A stretch of 64,000 bases of DNA. It comes from Streptantibioticus parmotrematis (lineage in GTDB: Bacteria; Actinomycetota; Actinomycetes; Streptomycetales; Streptomycetaceae). The translations under genes and the position numbers were made by a program. The first letter of the stretch is position 1, and every line of letters starts with the position of its first letter. Location: positions 1 through 64,000 of the forward strand of contig NZ_JAINVZ010000005.1 in the NCBI RefSeq assembly GCF_019890615.1, written 5' to 3'. The notes under the pieces are model-generated. The model was given only the letters and a program-made list of their open reading frames with translations, had not been told where the DNA came from and did not search any database. This document shows positions 50,094 to 58,768 of this stretch, piece by piece.

Positions 50094-50128
50094 TGCCCTC
50101 ATTACTAAGCCGACTAGTGGTGAGGGCA
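50094..50128. promoter_or_regulatory. Hairpin in the upstream region of the LysM gene
   Basis: TGCCCTCA (50094-50101) pairs with TGAGGGCA (50121-50128). The loop continues with ACTA...TAGT pairing. It is about 130 nt upstream of the LysM start. It could be a transcript hairpin or an operator. Confidence 0.4.
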
Positions 50129-50333
50129 TTTCCGTACCGCCGTTTGCGGCCGGAATCCCAGAGATGTCAAGGCCGGATAAGTCCACTAGAGCCCTTCGTA
50201 AGTGACGTGGGTCCTATGTCCGGCATCACATCCGAGAAGGGATGAAACGGACTAATGGGTGCGCGATGTTCGAGGTTCCGAAGGGTCGGCGAGGTGGAGA
50301 AAGGGTGCGGCCGATAATCCTGTTTAACGCTGT

Positions 50334-51491
50334 TTAACGGGTCAAATCGGGCATCTTGTCAGGGGTGGCGGCGGTGGCGCGCGGGCCGGCCGCCCGGGCG
50401 TCGGCCAGCAGCAGGCAGACCAGGACCGCGGTGGCGAGCGCAAGGGCCGCCCAGCCCGCTCCCCACAGCGCGACCGGACCCGCCGAGCAGACCGCCACCG
50501 CGCCCAGCAGGCGGCTCACCGGCCAGCCGCCGGACAGCGTGCGGCGGAAGCAGGCCAGGCCCAGGAGGTAGAGGGCGAGCCCGAGCGGGACGAACCAGGC
50601 GGCGAGCCCGTGCGACGACACGCCGAAGGAGTCGATCGCCTTCTGCATGCCGACGGAGGTGACGACCACGCCGAGGATCATCACGAGGTAGGCGTAGCCG
50701 AAGGAGTACAGCGCCGTCCGCGGGCGACGCTTCGGCCCGACCGCCTCCAGCAGCCGTTCGCTGTCGCGTTCCTCGCGGTCGAAGTACAGCCACCACATCG
50801 CGGCGCTCAGCGCCAGGGCGAGCAGGGAGCCGAGCAGCACCGGGGGCAGCCGGTCGGAGGAGGTGGCCGCGGACCCCACCTCCGCGATGGACTCGCCGAG
50901 CAGGATGATCACCGCGAGCCCGTGCCGTTCCACGAAGTGCCCCACGCCGACGGTGAACCCGCCGATGCCCGCGATGAAGGGGGACACCACCTGCAGCACG
51001 CAGGCCGCGGCCAGCAGCCAGACCCGCTCGCGCACGGGCCCCGCTCCCGCCGCCACCACGATCAGGGCGCTCGCCGCGTTGAGCGGCCCGAGCCGGGAGA
51101 TCCCCAGCCGTCCGGAGGTGCCGAGGAAGCCGACGGTGTGGACCGTGACGACGACCAGGTAGGCCAGCGCCAGGACCAGGCCCCAGGGGCCGGGCTCGAA
51201 CGCGCGCGGGACCGCGAGGGACATCACGAAGAACGCGGCCATGCCGGTGAGCAACAGCAGCCTGGGCCGGGTGCGTTCCAGGTCGAGGGAGTTGGTGAGC
51301 CAGGCGTAGCCCCCGTACATCCACCAGGTGATGGCGAGCAGCACCGTGACCCGGGCCAGGCCCTGACCGGTCGGACGCGCGGCGAGCGTCGAGGCGATCT
51401 GGGTGATCGCGAAGACGAAGACCAGGTCGAAGAAGAGCTCCAGGGGTCGCACGCTCTGCGCAGGGGCGGTCGGGCCCTGTGGTGGCGTCAC
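50334..51491 (-). CDS. Low-temperature-requirement A (LtrA) family membrane protein
   Basis: 385 aa from GTG 51491, overlapping the phosphatase stop by 4 bp. About twelve transmembrane helices. LtrA signature near the N-terminus: RPLELFFDLVFVFAITQIA, then TWWMYGGYAWLTN, and in the middle FVERHGLAVIILLGESIAEVG. The family is linked to growth at low temperature in Listeria, but the molecular role is unknown. Coupling with a tyrosine-phosphatase-type gene is notable. Confidence 0.9.
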   Translation of the reverse strand: MTPPQGPTAPAQSVRPLELFFDLVFVFAITQIASTLAARPTGQGLARVTVLLAITWWMYGGYAWLTNSLDLERTRPRLLLLTGMAAFFVMSLAVPRAFEPGPWGLVLALAYLVVVTVHTVGFLGTSGRLGISRLGPLNAASALIVVAAGAGPVRERVWLLAAACVLQVVSPFIAGIGGFTVGVGHFVERHGLAVIILLGESIAEVGSAATSSDRLPPVLLGSLLALALSAAMWWLYFDREERDSERLLEAVGPKRRPRTALYSFGYAYLVMILGVVVTSVGMQKAIDSFGVSSHGLAAWFVPLGLALYLLGLACFRRTLSGGWPVSRLLGAVAVCSAGPVALWGAGWAALALATAVLVCLLLADARAAGPRATAATPDKMPDLTR

Positions 51492-51928
51492 GCCGGGATT
51501 CTGCCAAAGCGCGCGACGTACCGCCGCTGCCACGGGGTCTCGACGGCGCGGGAGGAGTAGTGGGACCGCACGTACGCCACCGCGTCGGCCGGTGGCACGC
51601 CGTCCAGGATCGCGAGGCAGGCCAGCGCGGTGCCGGTGCGGCCCTGTCCGCCGCCGCAGGCGACCTCCACACGGTCCGACGCGGCGCGGTCCCACGCCTC
51701 GCGCAACGCTTCCGAGGCCGCCGCGCGGTCGGAGGGCAACCGGAAATCCGGCCATCTGATCCAGCGGGACTCCCACGGCGCGGCGGGCGGCTCGTGCCCC
51801 AGGAGATACAGACCGAACGTCGGCGAAGGCCCTTCGGGCAGCGGTCGGCGCAGGCCCCGCCCGCGTACCAGCCGTCCGGACGGCAGCGGCAGTACGCCCG
51901 CAGCGGCGGGGTTCCAGAGCGTGGGCAC
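51488..51928 (-). CDS. Protein-tyrosine-phosphatase-type protein
   Basis: 146 aa, ATG 51928. The Cys-x5-Arg signature is VEVACGGGQGRTGTALA, with Cys as nucleophile and Arg six residues later. The general acid is probably the Asp in WIRWPDFRLPSD. Small size and the form WPDF.LP fit the dual-specificity/PTP-like group of actinobacteria. It probably dephosphorylates a protein or small molecule in the cytoplasm. Translation is coupled to the LtrA membrane protein. Confidence 0.82.
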   Translation of the reverse strand: MPTLWNPAAAGVLPLPSGRLVRGRGLRRPLPEGPSPTFGLYLLGHEPPAAPWESRWIRWPDFRLPSDRAAASEALREAWDRAASDRVEVACGGGQGRTGTALACLAILDGVPPADAVAYVRSHYSSRAVETPWQRRYVARFGRIPA

Positions 51929-52057
51929 GGGCTGAGCCTATCGAGTGTGCGGAGGGAAGTTGACGGAATTGCGGTGGGTGCGGGGGAGGCGGATGTGATG
52001 CGATGAGGCGGCTGGTGATCCGGTCGTTCATCCGATGAGAGGAATGTGGGGGTTGTC

Positions 52058-53401
52058 ATGAACCTGGCCTCACGAGGTAGGTCCCTGCCGTTGATGGCGG
52101 CCGGCGTGCTGTGCGCCGCGCTGGGCCTGTTCCCGGCCGCGGAGGCCGGCGCCGCCGTGCCCGCGTCCGTGCCGCACGCGGGCGCCGACGCCGCGCATCC
52201 CGTACAGAACCCCTCGGCGGTCGTGGCGTCCTCCGCCGCCGACTCCGACCCGGTGTTCACCGCGCCGGTCAGCACCAGCCAGTGCCGCAAGCAGATCGCC
52301 CGCGGCTGCTACTCCCCTCTTCAGTACCGCACCGCCTACGACCTCGACCCCCTCTACAAGCAAGGGATCACCGGCCGGGGCCGGACCATCGTGATCGCCG
52401 ACTCGTACGGCTCCCCGACCATCCAGCACGACCTGGACGTCTTCGACCACCAGTGGGGCCTGCCGAACACCACGGTCGACGTGGTCAAGTGGGGCGACGT
52501 GCCGAAGTTCGACCCCAAGAACGCCGACATGACCGGCTGGGCCGGTGAGACCACCCTCGACGTGGAGGCCGCCCACGCCGTCGCCCCCGGCGCCCGCATC
52601 GTGCTGGTGGAGACCGCGGTCTCCGAGACCGAGGGCGACGTCGGCGTGCCGGAGATGATGAGCGCGATCAACCACCTGGTCGATCGGGGCACCGGCGACG
52701 TCGTCTCGATGAGCTGGGCCACCAGCGAGGCCGAGTTCCCCGGCTTCAGCCAGGGCGACTACACCGCGCTGACCTCCCAGCGGTACGCGTTCGTCAACGC
52801 CGCCCGGCACGGCGTCACCCTGACCGCCAGCTCCGGCGACGGCGGCGGCGACGCGAAGCGCCTCGACGCGGCCTGGCCCGCCGGTGACCCGCTGGTCACC
52901 GCGATCGGCGGCACCGAACTGCACCTGAACGACCAGGGCAAGCGCACCGCCCCGGACAGTGCCTGGTCGGGCAGCGGCGGCGAGCGGTCCAAGGTCTTCG
53001 CCCGCCCCTCCTACCAGGATTCGGTCCGCAAGGTCGTCGGCACCCACCGCGGCACCCCCGACATCAGCATGGCCGCCTCCACCGACGGCGCGATGTGGAT
53101 GTACTCCAGCTTCGACCCCGCCAACGTCGGCTGGACCGCGGACGGCGCGGGCACCAGTGAGGCGTCCCCGCTGTTCGCCGCCGTGGTCGCGCTCGCCGAC
53201 CAGGCCGCTGGACACCGCCTCGGCCAGATCGACGACGACCTCTACCGGCTCCAGGGCCACGCCCACAGCGGACTGGTGGACGTCACCACCGGTCGCACCG
53301 GCACCGCGGGATTCCCCGCCACCCGCGGCTACGACCAGGCCACCGGTCTCGGCACGGTGGACGCGGCGGTCCTGGTGCACGCCCTGGCCCACCGCTCCTG
53401 A
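52058..53401 (+). CDS. Secreted S53 (sedolisin-type) serine-carboxyl peptidase, second copy
   Basis: 447 aa, ATG 52058, GGGGG upstream. The signal peptide ends near AEA/GAA (residues 28-33). Triad: Glu164 and Asp168 in WAGETTLDVE, Ser367 in GAGTSEASP; Asp261 in SSGDGGGD. A short cysteine-containing stretch (QCRKQIARGCYSPLQY) leads into the domain. It is clearly a different branch from the S53 gene at 5985: the active-site segment is GAGTSEASP rather than YGGTSVSAP. Extracellular proteolysis. A single gene. Confidence 0.9.
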   Translation: MNLASRGRSLPLMAAGVLCAALGLFPAAEAGAAVPASVPHAGADAAHPVQNPSAVVASSAADSDPVFTAPVSTSQCRKQIARGCYSPLQYRTAYDLDPLYKQGITGRGRTIVIADSYGSPTIQHDLDVFDHQWGLPNTTVDVVKWGDVPKFDPKNADMTGWAGETTLDVEAAHAVAPGARIVLVETAVSETEGDVGVPEMMSAINHLVDRGTGDVVSMSWATSEAEFPGFSQGDYTALTSQRYAFVNAARHGVTLTASSGDGGGDAKRLDAAWPAGDPLVTAIGGTELHLNDQGKRTAPDSAWSGSGGERSKVFARPSYQDSVRKVVGTHRGTPDISMAASTDGAMWMYSSFDPANVGWTADGAGTSEASPLFAAVVALADQAAGHRLGQIDDDLYRLQGHAHSGLVDVTTGRTGTAGFPATRGYDQATGLGTVDAAVLVHALAHRS

Positions 53402-53510
53402 CGGCCGGACCATGATCCGCCAACGCCCCACCCGCGCCGCCTCGTTGTGGCAGGGTGGGGCGTCGGCGGTCCCGGACGGACGAGGCCGCGAAGCCCAGGA
53501 GGGACACACG

Positions 53511-54404
53511 GTGGCAGCGACAGTGGCGGTGCTCGGCCCGGGCGGGGTCGGGGGATTGCTGGCGGGCCTGCTGGCCCGGGCCGGCAGGCGTGTGGTGTGC
53601 CTGGCCGGCGACGACACGGCCGGGGCGCTGCGCAAAGACGGCATCACCGTGCACAGCGCGGCGCACGGGGACTTCACCACGCCCGTCGAGGCGGACACCG
53701 TGCTGCGCGAGACACCGGACGTCGTCCTGGTCACCGTGAAGCAGACCGCCCTGGCGAGCGCGCTGGAGCGCGTCCCGCCCGCACTGGTGGGCCCGGGCAC
53801 GGTGATCGTCCCGCTCCTGAACGGTGTCGAGCACATGGACGTGCTGCGCGAGCGCTACCCGGACGCCCACGTGGTCGGCGCGACGATCCGCGTGGAGTCG
53901 ACCCGGACCGCCCCCGGCGTCATCGAGCACGGCACCCCCTTCACCGCGCTGCGGCTCGCCTGCGCCACGCCGGAGCCCGCCGCGCTGACGCAACTGGCCG
54001 AATCGTTGCGCGGCGCGGGCGCCGAAGTCGTCGTCGGCGGTGACGAGAAGGCCGCACTGTGGGACAAACTGGCCGTGCTCGCCCCGTTCGCCCTGCTCAC
54101 CACGTACTTCGGCACGCCGGTCGGCGAGGTCCGCACCACTCACCGGCAGCGGATGCTCGGCGTCATCGAAGAGGTCACCGCGGTGGCCCGCGCGGCGGGG
54201 GCCACCGTCACCACCGACGCGGTCGTCACGTTCTTCGACACCGTGCCCGAGACCATGAAGTCCTCGATGCAGCGCGACGTCGAGGCGGCACGGGCCACCG
54301 AACTCGACGCGATCGGCGGCGCCGTGCTGCGCGCGGCCGAACGGCACGGCGTCCCGGTGCCCGACACCACCGCCCTGGTCGATCGGCTGCGGGGACACGG
54401 ATGA
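53511..54404 (+). CDS. 2-dehydropantoate 2-reductase family protein (ApbA/PanE)
   Basis: 297 aa from GTG 53511, GGAGGG 8 nt upstream. N-terminal Rossmann NADPH site VAVLGPGGVGGLLAGLLARAG, middle LVTVKQTALASALE and VPLLNGVEHMDVL with the catalytic Lys/Asn region, and the C-terminal helical domain with ALWDKLAVLAPFALLTTYFG and MKSSMQRDVEAARATELDAI. It reduces ketopantoate to pantoate in vitamin B5 synthesis, or a related 2-keto acid. The nitrilase gene starts inside its stop codon (ATGA), suggesting a shared pathway that may not be pantothenate. Confidence 0.88.
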   Translation: MAATVAVLGPGGVGGLLAGLLARAGRRVVCLAGDDTAGALRKDGITVHSAAHGDFTTPVEADTVLRETPDVVLVTVKQTALASALERVPPALVGPGTVIVPLLNGVEHMDVLRERYPDAHVVGATIRVESTRTAPGVIEHGTPFTALRLACATPEPAALTQLAESLRGAGAEVVVGGDEKAALWDKLAVLAPFALLTTYFGTPVGEVRTTHRQRMLGVIEEVTAVARAAGATVTTDAVVTFFDTVPETMKSSMQRDVEAARATELDAIGGAVLRAAERHGVPVPDTTALVDRLRGHG

Positions 54405-55333
54405 CCCGGCTGACCGCCGCCGTCGTCCAGGCCGGCTCCCACCTGTTCGACACCGCGCGCAGTCTCGCCAAGGCCCGCGAACTGATCCGGGAGGCGGCCG
54501 CCGCCGGAGCCCGGGTCGTCGTCCTGCCGGAGGCCTTCCTCGGCGGCTACCCCAAGGGCCTGGACTTCGGGGTTACCGTGGGCGCCCGCTCCGCGCCCGG
54601 CCGGGAGGAGTACCGGCGCTACTACGACGCCGCGATCGACGTGCCCGGCCCGCAAACGGCCGAACTCGGCGACCTCGCCGCCGAGTTGGGCATCCACCTG
54701 GTCGTCGGCGCCGTCGAACGCGGCGGTGCCACGCTGTACTGCACCGCGCTCTTCCTCGGCCCCGACGGCACCCTCCTGGGCAAGCACCGCAAGCTCATGC
54801 CGACCGGCGCGGAACGGCTGATCTGGGGCTTCGGCGACGGCTCCACCATGCCCTCGGTCGACACCGGCGACGTCCGCCTCGGCGCGGCGATCTGCTGGGA
54901 GAACTACATGCCGATGTTCCGCACCGCGATGTACGCCAAGGGCGTCGACCTGTGGTGCGCCCCCACGGTGGACGACCGCGCGGTGTGGCAGGCCACGATG
55001 ACCCACGTGGCGCTGGAGGGCCGCTGCTTCGTGCTCAGCGCCTGCCAGTACCTGCTGCGCTCCGACCTGCCCGGCGACGTCCACCCCGTGCAGGGCGACG
55101 AGTCCGGCACGGTGCTGATCAACGGCGGCAGCGTCATCGTCTCACCGCTCGGCGAGGTACTGGCCGGGCCGCTGCGGGACGGCGAGGGCATCCTGACCGC
55201 CGAACTGGACCTGGCCGAACTCGCCCGCGCGCGCTTCGACTTCGACGCCACCGGCCACTACGCGCGGCCCGACGTCTTCAGCCTCCACGTGGACGACCGC
55301 GCCAAGCCCGCCGCCCGCCCGGCCGTGCCGTAG
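54401..55333 (+). CDS. Nitrilase / carbon-nitrogen hydrolase family protein
   Basis: 310 aa, ATG 54401. The Glu-Lys-Cys triad is clear: PEAFLGGYP (Glu), KHRKLMPTGAERLIWG (Lys), AAICWENYMPMFR (Cys). The CWENYMP form with the RLIWGFGDG segment is typical of true aliphatic or aromatic nitrilases (branch 1) rather than amidases. They convert nitriles to carboxylic acids and ammonia, acting as helical filaments in the cytoplasm. Coupled to the ketopantoate-reductase-like gene. Substrate unknown; the pair might degrade a branched hydroxynitrile or similar. Confidence 0.9.
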   Translation: MTRLTAAVVQAGSHLFDTARSLAKARELIREAAAAGARVVVLPEAFLGGYPKGLDFGVTVGARSAPGREEYRRYYDAAIDVPGPQTAELGDLAAELGIHLVVGAVERGGATLYCTALFLGPDGTLLGKHRKLMPTGAERLIWGFGDGSTMPSVDTGDVRLGAAICWENYMPMFRTAMYAKGVDLWCAPTVDDRAVWQATMTHVALEGRCFVLSACQYLLRSDLPGDVHPVQGDESGTVLINGGSVIVSPLGEVLAGPLRDGEGILTAELDLAELARARFDFDATGHYARPDVFSLHVDDRAKPAARPAVP

Positions 55334-55353
55334 CCGATCGCAGGCGCACGTCG

Positions 55354-55388
55354 GCGGGGCCGCGCCGTTCACCACGGCACGGCCCCGC
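55354..55388. terminator. Bidirectional terminator between convergent genes
   Basis: GCGGGGCCG (55354-55362) pairs exactly with CGGCCCCGC (55380-55388), and an inner CCG/CGG can extend it. It separates the nitrilase and YbaK-type genes. Confidence 0.65.
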
Positions 55389-55405
55389 TCACTTCGCGGT
55401 CCCGG

Positions 55406-55924
55406 TCAGGCCGCCGCTTCCTCCGCGATGCGCTCCACCCGCGGGGAGGCCGCCTTCACGTAGTCCCCGGTGTCGAGGGACAGCGACAGGTGCAGCTCAC
55501 CGGCGTTGAAGAACATCCGCGGGTGCTCCAGCAGCGCGGGGTCGACGACCAGTTCCAGCGCCGCCGGGTCGAACGAGAACGGCACGATGGAGCCGCTCAC
55601 CGAGCCCGACAGCCGCTCGGCGGTCTCCTGCTCGACGAACGAGACGTGCTTGGCCTCCCACAACTCGCGGATCCGGCCCAGGTCGACCCTGCGGTCGCCG
55701 GGCACGACGGCCAGCACGTAGTGCGAGGTCTTCTTGGTCACCTTCACCCGCGTCACCACGCACTTGGCGGCCTGCGACAGCGCGTTGCCGCGCAACCGGC
55801 TGACCACGTCGGTGCGGCCCTCCGGCTCGTGCTCGATCACCTCGTACGTGGCGCCGTTGCGGTCCAGCAGCGCCACCAGCCGGTCGAAGACCCGGTCCGG
55901 TGCCGCCTCGTGCTCCGATGTCAT
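55406..55924 (-). CDS. YbaK/EbsC-type aminoacyl-tRNA deacylase
   Basis: 172 aa, ATG 55924, overlapping the oxygenase stop by 4 bp. YbaK-like editing fold: YEVIEHEPEGRTDVVSRLRG, the catalytic-type Lys in QAAKCVVTRVKV, YVLAVVPGDRRVDLGRI, SGSVSGSIVPFSF, FFNAGELHLSLSLDTGDYVKA. These proteins hydrolyse wrongly charged aminoacyl-tRNAs (Ala/Cys/Pro types) in trans. Last gene of a five-gene operon with a PP-loop ATPase and ATP-grasp enzyme. It could protect the producer against an amino-acid analogue made by the pathway, or act on an aminoacyl-tRNA or acyl intermediate. Both are inference. Confidence 0.87.
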   Translation of the reverse strand: MTSEHEAAPDRVFDRLVALLDRNGATYEVIEHEPEGRTDVVSRLRGNALSQAAKCVVTRVKVTKKTSHYVLAVVPGDRRVDLGRIRELWEAKHVSFVEQETAERLSGSVSGSIVPFSFDPAALELVVDPALLEHPRMFFNAGELHLSLSLDTGDYVKAASPRVERIAEEAAA

Positions 55925-56730
55925 CCCCACACCACCGCCCTTTCGAGTCCCTCGTCCAGGCCGAGGAAGAATCCCATGGTGAGCCGGTCCGAGCCGTGCA
56001 CGCGCTCGATGGAGTGATAACGGGTGGGGTTTATCAGATACACGTCCCCGGTGCGCGGCTTGAATTCGTGGCACGCCACGCCTTCCACCACGGCCTCGTC
56101 GTAACCGAGGCCGCCGGGGATCTTGTGCACCTCGTCCACCGGCTTCCACTCCTTCTGGTACATGCGCAACTCGCCGCCCTCGTCGCACTCCTGGAGGCAC
56201 ACCACGCAGCTTAGTTGGAAGGCCTGGTCCGCGAGGACGATCCCGCTCCCGGCCGCGTCGCGCATGATGTTGTCGTTGTGCAGCGGATTGCGCACGCCGT
56301 CCGCGTGGATGCGCACCACCGAGGGGGAGTAGCGGCGCCCGTCCGGCTCGGCGGCCGGCTCCAGTGACCGCAGGGAGAACGCCTCCCGCAGCGCGCCGCG
56401 CACCTGGGCGTCGAGGTCGAAGTCCACCCCGGCGAGCATGGCCATGGCGGCCTCCGCGTCCGGGTAGTACTCCTCGACCCGGTCCAGGTACTTCGCCAGA
56501 TAGGGGCCCACCGTGGTCAGCGCGCCGTTGACGTACTGCGTGGTGGAGGCGTTGGCCAGCAGCTTGCCGACCCGGTCGCGGTTGACCGCGAAGGCCTCGG
56601 CGGGCAGCAGGCCGCGCAGGACGACCACGGCGGTCTCGCCATGCGCCAGCCGGCTCAGGAGCGCGGGGTCGGGGCGGTTGACGGCCGCGTCGTCGACGAC
56701 GACACGGGTCCACGTTTCGGCGGTCGCCAT
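55921..56730 (-). CDS. 2-oxoglutarate/Fe(II)-dependent oxygenase-like protein
   Basis: 269 aa, ATG 56730. Facial triad: His151 and Asp153 in NPLHNDNIM, and His239 in PTRYHSIERV with Arg243 for 2OG binding. The strand CVVCLQECDEGGELRMYQKEW and the end LTMGFFLGLDEG complete the double-stranded beta-helix. It hydroxylates or desaturates a small molecule or peptide. It is 11 bp after the amidotransferase gene and overlaps the YbaK-type gene. Substrate unknown; probably an intermediate of the operon's pathway. Confidence 0.85.
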   Translation of the reverse strand: MATAETWTRVVVDDAAVNRPDPALLSRLAHGETAVVVLRGLLPAEAFAVNRDRVGKLLANASTTQYVNGALTTVGPYLAKYLDRVEEYYPDAEAAMAMLAGVDFDLDAQVRGALREAFSLRSLEPAAEPDGRRYSPSVVRIHADGVRNPLHNDNIMRDAAGSGIVLADQAFQLSCVVCLQECDEGGELRMYQKEWKPVDEVHKIPGGLGYDEAVVEGVACHEFKPRTGDVYLINPTRYHSIERVHGSDRLTMGFFLGLDEGLERAVVWG

Positions 56731-56741
56731 GGTGTTCTCCT

Positions 56742-57473
56742 TCACGAGAGTACGGGGTCGGTGGCGGGTGCGAGCGGGACGCGCAGCAGAAGACCGGGCT
56801 CCAGCGGCCGCCACTGCTCGGGCGGCGCCAGCGACGGCACCACCTCGGAGGCGACCACCCGGAACCGCTCGGTGGTGACGGTGTGCATGCGGAAGTAGCG
56901 CTGCGCGGCGGTGCCCGGGGTCGTCCAGTGGATGACGTAGGCGTGGTCCGGGCTGACCGCGATGGCGTTGCCCGAGCTGCCGCCCTGCGGAATGGCAGCG
57001 AGCAGGCGCAGAGTTGACGCCTCGTCAAGCTCCCGGGTGTCCCGCGGCACGATGTAGTCGAAGTACTCGCCGGAGTCGAACTCCGACTCCGCCATCCCCA
57101 GCAGCTGGTGGACGGTGGGCAGGAACCCGTTGTGCATGAAGTACCACGGGTACGCGCCGCCGCGCTCCAGCGGATGGGTGCAGCGCAGGCCCTGGTTGCG
57201 CGGCAGGGTGGCGTGCCGGGCGTGGACGGCGAGGAAGTCGGTCTCCACCCCCCTGATCGGGGAGTCCTCGGCACTTTCGCCCAGCGGGCGCACGTCGCGG
57301 TGGACGGCGAGGCCGTGCGGCGCGTCGTGCTGCCGCCACACCGCACCCCAGCCGTTGGGGTGGACGTTCGTCGGGCCGTCGTGGTCGGCGGTGCGGCCGC
57401 AGCTCATGTCGACGGCGGCGTCCAGGATGTCGCCCGCGTCGAAACGACCGGTGGCCAGGATCAGTCGGCACAT
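56742..57473 (-). CDS. Class II glutamine amidotransferase domain protein
   Basis: 243 aa, ATG 57473. It begins Met-Cys-Arg-Leu, so after Met removal Cys becomes the N-terminal nucleophile of an Ntn glutaminase. Supporting motifs: HPNGWGAVW, FLAVHARHATLPRNQGLRCTHPL, WYFMHNGFLPTV. It releases ammonia from glutamine. As a stand-alone domain it needs a partner synthetase; the PP-loop ATPase or ATP-grasp enzyme of the same operon are candidates, by analogy with asparagine synthetase, where glutaminase and PP-loop synthetase are one chain. YafJ-like proteins with other substrates are an alternative. Confidence 0.88.
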   Translation of the reverse strand: MCRLILATGRFDAGDILDAAVDMSCGRTADHDGPTNVHPNGWGAVWRQHDAPHGLAVHRDVRPLGESAEDSPIRGVETDFLAVHARHATLPRNQGLRCTHPLERGGAYPWYFMHNGFLPTVHQLLGMAESEFDSGEYFDYIVPRDTRELDEASTLRLLAAIPQGGSSGNAIAVSPDHAYVIHWTTPGTAAQRYFRMHTVTTERFRVVASEVVPSLAPPEQWRPLEPGLLLRVPLAPATDPVLS

Positions 57474-57478
57474 GGGGG

Positions 57479-58765
57479 TCAACCTCGCAGTCGGGGGGAG
57501 ACGATCGGCCGCAGCAGCGACTGGACGTGGGCGCAGTTGTCGCCCGCGACGACCACCCGTCCGACCGAGCCGGTGTGCCGGGCCAGGTCGGAGGCGAGGA
57601 CCTCGCGATCGGCCGCGGACAGAGGCTCGGTGTCGGGGAGCGGCGCCGCGCGCTGCACCTCCACGTCGTGGCCCTGCGCGGCCAGTTCGGCACCGGCGTC
57701 CAGCTCCTGTCGCGACACCGCCGCGATCTGGCCGACGGCACGCTCCCGGACGGGGGAGAGGGCGGGCGGACGGCCGTCGAGGTGGACGGCGAAGACCGCC
57801 TGCGCCCACGAGTCGCCGGTCGCGCGCTCCACCAGGCCCACCAGACCGCCACCGGAGAGCCGGAACCCCATCTCCACGAAGACCGGCCCGGCCTCGCCCT
57901 GGATGACGTCCACGTGGAACGGGCCCTCGCGGTAGCCGACCGCGTCCAGGCAACGTGAGGTCAGCTCCCGCAGCCCCTCGTCCGCGCTGTCGCCGTGCCG
58001 GGCGAGGTGGCCGACCTCGCGGAAGCCGGACAGTCCGGGGGCGTCCGGCACCTCCTCCAGCGTGGTCAACTTCTCGCAGACACTGAGCAGATGGGGGCGG
58101 CCGCCGTGGGCGACGCCCTGCACGGACAGCTCGGGGCCCTTGACGTACTCCTCCGCCAGGACCGAACCGAACTCCCCGCCACCGTAGTTGCGCATGCCGC
58201 GGATCAAGTCCGCCGCGTACGACCGCTGTTCCGGGTCGTCCACCAGCACGACCCCGAGACCACCGCCGCCGTCGGAGGGCTTGACCACCTGCGGGTAGCC
58301 GAGGTCGTCCGGCGGTCCGTCAGGGGTGAGCACGGCGAACCGCGGCTGGGCGACGGCGGCTCCGGCCCGCCGCAGGGCCTCGCGCTGCTCGCGCTTGTCC
58401 GGCGGCCGGAACGCCTCGCCCACCGCCGGCCAGGGCGCCGAGCCGACCGCGCGGGCCACCGCGAAACCGGCGTACACATACCGTTCGAACCCGGTGAGCA
58501 CCAGCCGGGGCGCCACTCCCGCACCGGCCAGCGCCGCCGTGACGGCGGCCTCGTCCTGCGGCCGCTCGACCGCGACCTGAAGGTCGAACGGCCGGCGGCC
58601 CAGCATCCGGCGCCACCGCAGGTACGCCGGTGTCTCCACGAGCACCGCCCGCATACCGCGCTCGCGCGCCTGGTCCAGGTACGGGTCGAGCCCGTCCCGG
58701 GTCGCGCCGAGCTGGACGAAGTCGTCCCCGGCGCGCCGTGCGAAGTCCTCGCCAGTAGCGGTCAC
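57479..58765 (-). CDS. ATP-grasp family ligase
   Basis: 428 aa from GTG 58765, 3 bp after the PP-loop gene stop. N-terminal Rossmann-like domain (AVLVETPAYLRWRRML). ATP-grasp core: YPQVVKPSDGGGGLGVVLV (glycine-rich loop), SVLAEEYVKGPELSVQGVA, and FHVDVIQGEAGPVFVEMGFRLSGGG with metal-binding Glu and Asn-equivalent. This is the carboxylate-amine ligase type of L-amino-acid ligases and biotin-carboxylase-like enzymes. It makes an amide or ester via acyl phosphate. Substrates unknown. Confidence 0.9.
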   Translation of the reverse strand: MTATGEDFARRAGDDFVQLGATRDGLDPYLDQARERGMRAVLVETPAYLRWRRMLGRRPFDLQVAVERPQDEAAVTAALAGAGVAPRLVLTGFERYVYAGFAVARAVGSAPWPAVGEAFRPPDKREQREALRRAGAAVAQPRFAVLTPDGPPDDLGYPQVVKPSDGGGGLGVVLVDDPEQRSYAADLIRGMRNYGGGEFGSVLAEEYVKGPELSVQGVAHGGRPHLLSVCEKLTTLEEVPDAPGLSGFREVGHLARHGDSADEGLRELTSRCLDAVGYREGPFHVDVIQGEAGPVFVEMGFRLSGGGLVGLVERATGDSWAQAVFAVHLDGRPPALSPVRERAVGQIAAVSRQELDAGAELAAQGHDVEVQRAAPLPDTEPLSAADREVLASDLARHTGSVGRVVVAGDNCAHVQSLLRPIVSPRLRG

Positions 58766-58768
58766 GCG

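Noticed and set aside
49969-50240. c-di-AMP (ydaO) riboswitch upstream of the LysM gene
   Set aside because: GTCAGCCAACCCCGG and GGGAACC pieces are present but only about 12 nt apart and without the long conserved core between them. Not enough to call.
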